Source of the DNA: Bradyrhizobium cytisi
GTDB taxonomy: Bacteria; Pseudomonadota; Alphaproteobacteria; Rhizobiales; Xanthobacteraceae
Length of the DNA: 64,000 bases
Direction: 5' to 3'
NCBI RefSeq assembly: GCF_008123515.1
Contig: NZ_VSSR01000005.1
Span: 1-64,000 of the forward strand
Part shown: in pieces, positions 43,061 through 50,076 of the stretch
Layout: each line of letters starts with the position of its first letter
Numbering within the stretch: position 1 is the first letter of the stretch
Made by a program: the position numbers and the translations under genes
The notes under the pieces: model-generated
Database searches by the model: none
Told to the model about the DNA's origin: nothing
The model's input: only the letters and a program-made list of their open reading frames with translations

Positions 43061-44467
43061 ATGTCTGCTGCAGAACTGATCGGGATGAGCCTTGCCGAGT
43101 TGACCGAGGCTTACGCCTCGCGTGCGCTATCGCCGGTAGACGTGCTGCGAGCCGTCCTCAGCCATTCCGAAGACGTCAATCCCGCGATCAACGCCCTGTT
43201 CAGCTTCCGTCCAGAGCAGGCCACGGCCAGCGCGCAACAGTCTGAAGCCCGATGGAAGGCCGGAGCTCCGCTGGGTCCGCTCGATGGCGTTCCGATGACC
43301 GTCAAGGACAGCGTCGCCATGGTCGGCTGGCCCTACTTTCATGGTATCGGAGCCAACCGCGCCCTGCCGCCCTCAAACTACGATTCACCACCAGCGATCG
43401 CGTTGCACGAAGCCGGCGCTGTGATCTTTGCAAAAACCACCATGCCGGATTGCGGCCTGATGGCGTCAGGCATCAGTTCGCTGCACGGCATCACCCGCAA
43501 CCCCTGGGGACTTGCCTGGAATACCGGCGGCTCGTCGGCGGGCGCCGGCGCATCGGTCGCGGCCGGCGCCGGATATGTCTCCGTCGGTACGGATATCGCG
43601 GGCTCGGTCCGCCTGCCGGCCGCGCATTGCGGCCTCGCCGGGCTGAAACCAACGCACGGACGCGTGCCGCATCTGCCGGCCGATACGATGCGCATGGCCG
43701 GTCCCATGGGCCGCAGCGTCGACGACATCGCACGCCTGCTGAGCGTGCTGACGCGGCAGGACGAGCGCGATACCTGGAGCCTCCCAGCCGACGGCGTGCG
43801 CTATCACGAGCGCCTCGCGCGCGATGTGAAGGGATTGAAGATCGGCGTCCTCACCGACATGGGTTTTGGCATGAAGCCCGAGGCGATCGTGCGCGAGACC
43901 GTCGAGGCGGCTGGAAAGCTGCTGGCCGGAGCAGGCGCGATCATCGAGTCGTTCACCTCGCCGCTCGATCATGACGCCTATGAGGCCATCGACTTGTTCC
44001 TTCAGGTCCGCGGCTATCTCGAATACACGTCCCTGCCCCCACACAGCGACGCGCCAAGCGACATCAATCCCTACGTCCGCGCGTGGAGCCTGGGCGGAGC
44101 GAAGCACTCAGGCACCTACCTTTACCGGGCACTCGGCCGGATCGCCAAGATGAAAGCGGCGCTGCTGGCGGCCTTCGAAGGCTGGGACTATGTCATCTCA
44201 CCGACGCTGCCGGTGGTGAACTTTCCGGCCGAGGAGCCGGGCGTCTCCCGCGAGATGCCGCTCGAGCACACGCTGTTCACCGCCATGTTCAACCAGACCT
44301 GCCAGCCCGCCTCGACGGTCTGCATGGCGTTCGATTCCCGGCATCTGCCAATCGGTGTCCAGGTCATCGGCCATCGCTTCGACGATCTTGGCGTGCTGCA
44401 GGTGACCAAGGCGCTGGAGGATATGCGTCACGTCAAGATGGATTGGCCGTTCAAGCCACGGCCCTGA
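43061..44467 (+). CDS. Amidase (amidase signature family)
   Basis: The 468-aa protein carries the amidase-signature triad: Lys in VPMTVKDSVAMVG, the cis-Ser in TGGSSAGAGASVAAGAG and the nucleophilic Ser in TDIAGSVRLPAAHCG. Family members hydrolyse amides of many kinds, from short aliphatic amides to glutamyl-tRNA precursors. The length is normal and no GatB or GatC gene is nearby, so a free-standing catabolic amidase is more likely than GatA. It might cleave the gamma-glutamylamide formed by the ligase at 35129; this is speculation. Confidence 0.92.
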   Translation: MSAAELIGMSLAELTEAYASRALSPVDVLRAVLSHSEDVNPAINALFSFRPEQATASAQQSEARWKAGAPLGPLDGVPMTVKDSVAMVGWPYFHGIGANRALPPSNYDSPPAIALHEAGAVIFAKTTMPDCGLMASGISSLHGITRNPWGLAWNTGGSSAGAGASVAAGAGYVSVGTDIAGSVRLPAAHCGLAGLKPTHGRVPHLPADTMRMAGPMGRSVDDIARLLSVLTRQDERDTWSLPADGVRYHERLARDVKGLKIGVLTDMGFGMKPEAIVRETVEAAGKLLAGAGAIIESFTSPLDHDAYEAIDLFLQVRGYLEYTSLPPHSDAPSDINPYVRAWSLGGAKHSGTYLYRALGRIAKMKAALLAAFEGWDYVISPTLPVVNFPAEEPGVSREMPLEHTLFTAMFNQTCQPASTVCMAFDSRHLPIGVQVIGHRFDDLGVLQVTKALEDMRHVKMDWPFKPRP

Positions 44468-44608
44468 TCGCTAGAGCATTGAGGCTTCCAGGCCGGACAA
44501 CAGAAAATCGAAAACAACCCCATGCACAGTAGAAAATCGTCGGCGCGGCTTTGCGGATTTTGCGAATCGATTTGACACGTCGGGCAAAACACTGGCAGAG
44601 TGCGATCA

Positions 44609-44742
44609 TCACACTTTGCGATTTCGTTTCGGCGGAGTGTTCGCCCATGCTCCTTCCTGGCGAGCAAGCTCCCTGAGCCAGTCGGCGTCATAGCCATCCG
44701 CGAGCAACATGGTTTTGGAAAGCAAGGCGCTGAGGAGCGACA
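44609..44742 (-). mobile_element. IS5-family transposase relic
   Basis: A minus-strand frame reads MLLADGYDADWLRELARQEG, then AWANTPPKRNRKV, and stops. This is the segment LLADxxYDADWxRxxxxxxGAWANIPPKRNRK of IS5-family (IS1031-like) DDE transposases, which normally continues to the catalytic Glu helix. The start, the DDE first acidic residues and both ends are missing. The downstream sequence (44468-44608) also looks low in coding sense and may be part of the same disrupted element. I found no terminal inverted repeats. Confidence 0.72.
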
Positions 44743-45176
44743 TTCGCGTCGTCGTTAAAACACGAAACGTGCCCGTTAGGCTGCTTCTGCGAACGTCGCG
44801 ATGCGTCCGGTCAGCTTGCGCCTTATTATTTTTTGTGCCGCGCTTACCGCCAGGGGTTTCGTTGGCGAACCTTTACATTGAGCCTGAGCTGATTGTTGGC
44901 GACTAACTGCTGTTTGCAACCGGAAATCGGCCCGGCTCTACCAAAGGGCTCTGCCCGATAAGAGCGTCGAATGCACCTGTACGCTCAGAACGCGGGCTGA
45001 TATGCTTCTATGATTGGGACAGCATGGTCGCCGGTCCGTTAGCCGTCGCATGGCTTCCCGGAATGATGCATGTCGTTCAGATCAAGTCCCGATCCCGCAT
45101 TGCTCCGGATTTTTCGACGCAAATGGATTATCAAGCGGCTTAATGGTCCCGCGGACAACGCGATGGGAGGTGCGTC
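44743..45176. other. Gap without a recognisable gene
   Basis: These 434 bases hold only short, non-homologous frames. The first part may be more transposon debris. The last 100 bases, with GGGAGG at 45165-45170, should hold the promoter and ribosome site of the DUF1326 gene, but I could not define a -35/-10 pair. Confidence 0.45.
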
Positions 45177-45809
45177 ATGGCTGCATCTGACTGGCGTCTC
45201 GAAGGCGAATGGATCAAGAACTGCAATTGTGCATTTGGCTGCCCCTGCGATTTCAATGCTCCGCCGACCCACGGCAGCTGCAAGGGCTTGGTCGGCATGA
45301 GAATCACCAAAGGACATTTCGGGAGTACCAAGCTCGACGGCCTGGTGTTCGCCGCAACCGTCGATTTTCCCGGCGCACTGCATGAGGGCAACGGGCAGAT
45401 GCAGCCGATCATCGACGAGCGCGCCACGGCGGAGCAGCGCGAGGCCCTGTTCAACATCTTCTCCGGCAAGCATTCAGCCGACGGCACGCTGTTCCATATC
45501 TTCAGCCTGATCGTCACCAAGATCCACGATCCGGTTTTCGTGCCTTTCGAGTTCACCTTCGATAAGAACGGGCGCGTCGCCAAGCTCGTCGCCAAGGGCG
45601 TGCTGGAGACGGAGGTCGAGCCGATCAAGAACCCTGTCACCGGTACGCCACATCGCATCCAGGTCGTGATGCCGGAAGGGTTCGAGCACAAGGCCGCCGA
45701 GGTGGCCTCGGCCAACATCCGCTCGACCGGCGCGATCAAGTTCGACACGAAAGGCACGCACAGCTCTCTCGCAAACGTCGTACAGACGCCTGACGGTGTT
45801 GCGGCTTGA
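45177..45809 (+). CDS. DUF1326 domain protein
   Basis: The 210-aa protein belongs to DUF1326, of unknown function. It starts with WRLEGEWIKNCNCAFGCPCDF, a Cys-rich CxCxxxCxC motif (residues about 16-24) that looks metal- or redox-related. Later conserved parts include PPTHGSCKGL, FPGALHEGNGQMQPIIDERAT and a region near residue 145 with ETEVEPIKNPVTG. GGGAGG precedes the ATG by six bases. It is followed by a DUF2182 gene, a common partner. Confidence 0.88.
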   Translation: MAASDWRLEGEWIKNCNCAFGCPCDFNAPPTHGSCKGLVGMRITKGHFGSTKLDGLVFAATVDFPGALHEGNGQMQPIIDERATAEQREALFNIFSGKHSADGTLFHIFSLIVTKIHDPVFVPFEFTFDKNGRVAKLVAKGVLETEVEPIKNPVTGTPHRIQVVMPEGFEHKAAEVASANIRSTGAIKFDTKGTHSSLANVVQTPDGVAA

Positions 45810-45858
45810 TGCCATGTAAGGTTCTGTCTTTGATCTGACCTAGGCGTGTGTGAGCCCA

Positions 45859-46641
45859 ATGGCTGAGCTGTTGGCCTTGGAATACTTGCTGCGGCGCGAC
45901 CGCCTTATCGTCGGCGTCGGGCTGGCTGTCGTGGTGGCGCTGGCGTGGGCATATCTGGCCACCGGGGCAGGCATGGACCCCGACATGGCCGACATGGCAA
46001 TGGATATGCCGATGCCGTGGTCGCCGTTCTACGCTGCGCTCGTGTTCGTCATGTGGTGGGTCATGATGATCGCCATGATGGTGCCGAGCGCTGCTCCCAC
46101 GATCCTGCTATTCACGGCAATCCGCCGCAAGCAAGTGACCTCCGTCAATCCCTCGGCGGAGGCCTGGCTTTTTTTGGGCGGCTATCTGCTGGTGTGGGCA
46201 GGTTTCAGCCTCTTCGCGATCCTGACGCAGTGGGGCCTCGAACGCGTCGGGCTATTGTCCATGGCTATGGCAAGCACCAGCCCGGTACTCGGCGGTGTCA
46301 TCCTGCTCGCCGCAGGACTCTATCAGTTCACGCCGGTCAAGCATGCTTGCCTGCGCTACTGCCAGAGCCCGGTACTATTCCTAAGCCGGTACTGGCAACA
46401 CGGTGCAGGGGGCGCACTACGCATGGGGCTCCGGCACGGAGGCTACTGCCTCGGCTGTTGCTGGTTCCTGATGGCGCTATTGTTCGTTAGCGGGGTTATG
46501 AATCTTGTCTGGATTGCGGGCATCGCCCTCTATGTCGCATGCGAGAAATTGCTGCCACACGGCCGCGCATTCAGCCGCGCCGCCGGTGTCGCGCTAAGCG
46601 CTTCGGGCGTGTTTCTACTTGCCCGCGCGTTCGTTGCTTAA
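45859..46641 (+). CDS. DUF2182 integral membrane protein
   Basis: The 260-aa protein has about six membrane segments and a Met/Asp-rich stretch (GAGMDPDMADMAMDMPM, residues about 36-52) followed by FVMWWVMMIAMMVPSAAPTIL. The motif TPVKHACLRYCQSP and the late GLRHGGYCLGCCW add paired Cys and His. Met- and Cys-rich motifs suggest metal binding, and the family is annotated as predicted metal-binding. It is 49 bases after the DUF1326 gene. The ATG at 45859 and a GTG at 45850 are both possible. Confidence 0.87.
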   Translation: MAELLALEYLLRRDRLIVGVGLAVVVALAWAYLATGAGMDPDMADMAMDMPMPWSPFYAALVFVMWWVMMIAMMVPSAAPTILLFTAIRRKQVTSVNPSAEAWLFLGGYLLVWAGFSLFAILTQWGLERVGLLSMAMASTSPVLGGVILLAAGLYQFTPVKHACLRYCQSPVLFLSRYWQHGAGGALRMGLRHGGYCLGCCWFLMALLFVSGVMNLVWIAGIALYVACEKLLPHGRAFSRAAGVALSASGVFLLARAFVA

Positions 46642-46652
46642 TTGTCGAAGGG

Positions 46653-46774
46653 CGTCTGCGCATGGCCCGAACACGAAGCCGGGGCGGAGCACTAAATTGT
46701 CGGCTCATCGGGGTAGATCGGAAGCGGACGGCCGACCGCCGGAACGGCGCTTTTGACCCGCAGCGGACTTTCGA
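46653..46774. repeat. Dispersed repeat, copy 1 (imperfect)
   Basis: This non-coding stretch begins like the other copies with TCTGCGCATGGCCCGAACA and ends TTTTGACCCGCAGCGGACTTTC (46753-46774). Compare the complete copy at 49152-49268. The ends TCCGC and GCGGA are inverted with respect to each other. Confidence 0.5.
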
Positions 46775-46901
46775 CACCAGCCTTATTGGCCCGCCGCGAT
46801 GCGCTCTATGAAATTGAGTATAGTTAGATACCAAACCTTAGCGAGTGGAGCTTAGGGATAGGCAGTAGGCAGGGCAGCCATCGACGGAGAACCGGGCAAC
46901 A

Positions 46902-47306
46902 ATGAAGACTTTGGTGCTTGATAAGCGCGCGTCGCTCTCGTCGGATGACGTGGTTGTATTTCACCAAAAGCCCAATGTGATCCTTTACAGCTTCGAAGCG
47001 TCGAAGCTCATCCTTTTGTTCATTCTCGGCCTGAACGTTGTGCAGGTCTTTGGCCTTCACTTGTTGAGGCATGCATCACTGATCTTTCTGGTGAAGCTTA
47101 CCTTACTGATTGATAGTCTGCTGCTTCCGATCTTTTTCATCATAGTTTTGCTGATCGCAAGCGGACTTACCTTTATCGTAACTCGCGCGGATGTGGGTAC
47201 CCGTCCTCGCACACGGCAACATCCGGGGAAGGGTTGCATCGTTCGGTTAACCATCCAAGTGGCACACGCTGGCCTGGTGAAAGCCAAAGGCTTAGGTTGT
47301 GAGTAG
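46902..47306 (+). CDS. Small membrane protein of unknown function
   Basis: The 134-aa frame starts MKTLVLDKRASLSSDDVVVF. It has two hydrophobic helices (KLILLFILGLNVVQVFGLHLL and the strongly hydrophobic LTLLIDSLLLPIFFIIVLLIA) and a basic C-terminus. No family is recognised. The base composition is less GC-rich than the neighbours, which supports an acquired accessory gene. It overlaps the longest version of the next gene by eight bases. The ribosome site is weak, so the start is uncertain. Confidence 0.5.
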   Translation: MKTLVLDKRASLSSDDVVVFHQKPNVILYSFEASKLILLFILGLNVVQVFGLHLLRHASLIFLVKLTLLIDSLLLPIFFIIVLLIASGLTFIVTRADVGTRPRTRQHPGKGCIVRLTIQVAHAGLVKAKGLGCE

Positions 47307-47328
47307 GTTCCCGCAAAGGTTGTGCGAT

Positions 47329-48357
47329 ATGTTGCGTTGGAATGGCTTTCTAGATCGAAGCTACGGCTGGAGCTCCGCAATCACAATCCTAACGGGAGTG
47401 CTGGCCCATGGGACGCTATCCGTCGGGGATAACGCTTACGCTGCGCAAAAGAAGGTTGCGCTATTCCAACACAAGACGGAAGCGTTGCTCAAGCGTGGCT
47501 ACGTCAAGCTTTCCGGAGAAGATGCCGTCGAATTTCTGGTCGGCAACTCGGTGGTGATAAAGAAGACGGATAAGCCGAAGGGCTTCCCAGCCAACGATTT
47601 TGATCACCGCTATTATTTTACTGATCGGCATACGGCTTACGAATGCGTAGCCAACGACTGTTGGACACAACCCTGGAAAGTCGATCGCGAGGAGATCTGT
47701 TTCGAAGTCCCTTCTGTACTTTGCGATAGTCCGGCCCACAGGTTGTATGTTGCACCTCGCCTTTTCAGGTCTCCTCATCCTGATGGGCGCACCGGAAAGA
47801 TAGGCATCTACCTGACGTCCGAGTTGATCCCCCACGCTGTCGTCAAAGGCAATGCGACAATCACGCCGCTGGTTGACCCAAACGGCGCGGGCAAGATGAT
47901 TCAGGTCAACTCAGCAGATCTTGCTCAGGGGATCTCAGCAGTCAGCGAATTTTCTGGCGGCGACAAGAAAGCTCCAATTGTCGGCACGCGCGCCATCCCG
48001 TTCTTGATAGGTAACACGTTTATCTCTGGTGAAACCGTAACTGACGAGCATGGGGACGTCCGCTTGTGTCCCGTTCAAGGCTACTATTATTCGCCCGATG
48101 GTCGCATCATTACGTTCAACTGCCATCATGAGCAGGATCGGCCGGACACTTGGTCGATGCACATGACGCACTGGAAATTGGCGTCAGGCAGGCTCTGCGT
48201 TGAGGACCTTAGCGGTGACGGGAAGTTCGGCTGTGGAGACGATTTTGAAAGGGTGTACCTAACCCCCTCAGATCACCCCAACGAGTGGCTCGTTGTTGCG
48301 GAAGACTTTCCGCGCAAGACAGTCGGATACGCAGGCAATATCTTTAATTTCAAATAG
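47329..48357 (+). CDS. Predicted secreted protein with two GNT-type repeats
   Basis: The protein (342 aa from the ATG at 47329, or 352 from a GTG at 47299) begins with a signal-like segment and an AYA-AQ cleavage site near residue 39. It then has two similar domains. The first has AVEFLVGNSVVIKK, a Tyr-rich YYFTDRHTAYEC and WKVDREEICFE. The second has AIPFLIGNTFISGE, YYYSPDGRIITFNC and WKLASGRLCVED. Each therefore runs LxGNT, Tyr-rich strand, then Trp and a Cys. This resembles lipocalin-like small domains in rhizobial secreted proteins. The function is unknown. Confidence 0.65.
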   Translation: MLRWNGFLDRSYGWSSAITILTGVLAHGTLSVGDNAYAAQKKVALFQHKTEALLKRGYVKLSGEDAVEFLVGNSVVIKKTDKPKGFPANDFDHRYYFTDRHTAYECVANDCWTQPWKVDREEICFEVPSVLCDSPAHRLYVAPRLFRSPHPDGRTGKIGIYLTSELIPHAVVKGNATITPLVDPNGAGKMIQVNSADLAQGISAVSEFSGGDKKAPIVGTRAIPFLIGNTFISGETVTDEHGDVRLCPVQGYYYSPDGRIITFNCHHEQDRPDTWSMHMTHWKLASGRLCVEDLSGDGKFGCGDDFERVYLTPSDHPNEWLVVAEDFPRKTVGYAGNIFNFK

Positions 48358-48383
48358 ATTGCCTCCACATGGAAGTTGGGACT

Positions 48384-48454
48384 TCCGCATCTGGCCCACA
48401 GGCGACTTGCCGCCAGCAGCCGTTCCAGGGCCGCATGTGACCCGAAGCCGACGT
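48384..48454. repeat. Dispersed repeat, copy 2 (short)
   Basis: It starts TCCGCATCTGGCCCACAGGC (48384-48403) and ends TGTGACCCGAAGCCGACGTT near 48454. Both ends match those of the complete copy at 49152-49268, with an internal deletion. Confidence 0.55.
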
Positions 48455-48574
48455 TACGGATGCGCTCACGGCCTCCGGCAACTTCACGAGACATTCAGCA
48501 TTTCCGCAGATAGTAGGTTGACGAAAGGTAGAGACGCAACTTAATGGTCGAGCCGGTTGGGTGAATTCCAAGCG

Positions 48575-49069
48575 ATGTCATTGAGAGGACTGGCACGGGT
48601 CACTATGGGTGTTAGTGGCGACAAACGGGACGATGTGTCGGGTGGCGTCTCACCGCCTCCTTCGCGCGATAGCCGATCACTTGTGCCTGGCTGGCTCGCT
48701 CTCTATTTCGGCGCCTTGATTACGTTGACGTTCGTCGCTGTTATTCCCGGCACTATCACGATAGGCTTCCTAGTTTTCTTTATTCCTGGCTTGGCTCTGC
48801 TTGCGTCGCCGACGCTGCTCTATTATTCGATTGCCGCCCTACCATCCTACTTCGTCTATCGACTTCATGGGGGACCTCTTCTCACATCTCTCGTGGCGAC
48901 CGTTAGCGTTGCTAGCGCAGCGTTGCTGCCTCACTACGCTTCCCAGCTTGAGAGCCAGGTTGCTGCGAAAACCCCGCCCGCGATAGGAGATCCGACACAG
49001 CCATTCTATTTTGGCTATGTTCATTGCAAGAACAGCGTCAACGTTTGCTTGGCAATTGCACGCGATTGA
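48575..49069 (+). CDS. Predicted membrane protein of unknown function
   Basis: The 164-aa frame (ATG at 48575; a TTG six codons upstream is also possible) has a polar N-terminus rich in Ser and Pro. Two or three hydrophobic helices follow, including WLALYFGALITLTFVAVIPG and FLVFFIPGLALLASPTLLYY. A short loop and LTSLVATVSVASAALLPHYA come next. The C-terminus FYFGYVHCKNSVNVCLAIARD holds two Cys. No family is recognised and the frame is flanked by dispersed repeats. Confidence 0.5.
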   Translation: MSLRGLARVTMGVSGDKRDDVSGGVSPPPSRDSRSLVPGWLALYFGALITLTFVAVIPGTITIGFLVFFIPGLALLASPTLLYYSIAALPSYFVYRLHGGPLLTSLVATVSVASAALLPHYASQLESQVAAKTPPAIGDPTQPFYFGYVHCKNSVNVCLAIARD

Positions 49070-49151
49070 CGATCCAGCCATCTCCGCGTCAGGATAAGTT
49101 CTCGCCGCACTCGCATTGAGTGGGTTGGCTATATCGCCGCAAGGAGAATGG

Positions 49152-49268
49152 TCCGCTACTGGCCCATCGCGTTGATTGGCGCACCGCAGCGACATGTCCG
49201 GGGCGAGAGGTAGAGCGGAAGTCGTCCCAGTCATGGTCCGACCGCCCCATTTGACCCGAAGCGGACTT
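49152..49268. repeat. Dispersed repeat, complete copy 3
   Basis: This 117-base non-coding element runs from TCCGCTACTGGCCCATCGCG (49152-49171) to ATTTGACCCGAAGCGGACTT (about 49249-49268). The outer six bases TCCGCT and AGCGGA form an inverted repeat. The other copies at 46653, 48384 and 49963 share both or one of these ends. Confidence 0.6.
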
Positions 49269-49289
49269 CAACGGCTTGACTAGCTGCTT

Positions 49290-49868
49290 TCACGGGCTTC
49301 TGCTTTTCAAGCGATACATCAACATTTCATGGGTTTCGAGCGCCTCATCTCGGCGAAACAGCTGCATGAAGGTCGAAACGAACTCAAGAGTGACCTTAGC
49401 GGCAAACAACGTTCTAAAGGGTTGATGCGCTATTCTTCGCAGTTGCGCTAACTTCGCGAGCTTGCCGCCAAGGAACCCACATTTATGGGATCGACCGTAC
49501 CACGCAGCGGCTCTCAGCTGGCTCAAGCGCCCATGTTGTGATTGATAGTGCGTTCCAAGCCAAAACTGCGCTCTCCAGTTACCTTTCGCAGCGAGCTTAC
49601 GAAGTTCACGTATTCCTTCTGGGACGCCGCGAAGCTGAAGGAAGCGGGCTCGATGCAAAACAGCGTTTTCTTGACCGGACGAGGCGGCACGATCAAACCA
49701 CTTCCATGCGGTCACGAAATCCGCGTCAACGGCATCGCCTCGGGCATACTCCCAAGCGAGAGCCAACTGAGCGTCAACGTCGCCGCATGATGCAGCGGCA
49801 ATCGATTCAGGAATTTTGCTGCGGCGTTCGGCGCGATCATCAGCGCGGCCCGATAGTGCCAGTCGCAT
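49290..49868 (-). CDS. Sel1-like repeat protein
   Basis: The 192-aa protein has two or three Sel1-like (TPR-related) repeats. The first is DVDAQLALAWEYARGDAVDADFVTAWKWFDRAASSG in parts (about residues 31-66), then RGVPEGIRELRKLAAKGNWRAQFWLG and RLSQLRAAAWYGRS. Such repeats scaffold protein contacts. No signal peptide or catalytic domain is visible. It is an orphan on the minus strand between two dispersed repeats. Confidence 0.7.
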   Translation of the reverse strand: MRLALSGRADDRAERRSKIPESIAAASCGDVDAQLALAWEYARGDAVDADFVTAWKWFDRAASSGQENAVLHRARFLQLRGVPEGIRELRKLAAKGNWRAQFWLGTHYQSQHGRLSQLRAAAWYGRSHKCGFLGGKLAKLAQLRRIAHQPFRTLFAAKVTLEFVSTFMQLFRRDEALETHEMLMYRLKSRSP

Positions 49869-49962
49869 CGTCTAACCAATGCCTCTATTGTCCGTGCGGA
49901 GTGTCTCTCATACGACATTAAGGAAACATCACTCTGCGACTGTCAATTGGAAGCGACGTTCG

Positions 49963-50030
49963 TCCGCTGTTGGCCCACAGCGTCGTTTCGCTGCTACGCA
50001 ACCCGTCAACTATCGGGGCATGGCGGACAC
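49963..50030. repeat. Dispersed repeat, copy 4 (partial)
   Basis: TCCGCTGTTGGCCCACAGCG at 49963-49982 closely matches the starts of copies 2 and 3. The other end is degenerate (a TGGCGGACA near 50021-50030). Confidence 0.5.
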
Positions 50031-50076
50031 TGACAAGCTGTCCGTCCAGCGGGTTTATGAGTTCACGGCCTCGTCT

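Noticed and set aside
44428..44697. 89-codon minus-strand frame downstream of the amidase gene
   Set aside because: Its translation has no family match and the IS5 transposase similarity is in a different frame of the same DNA.
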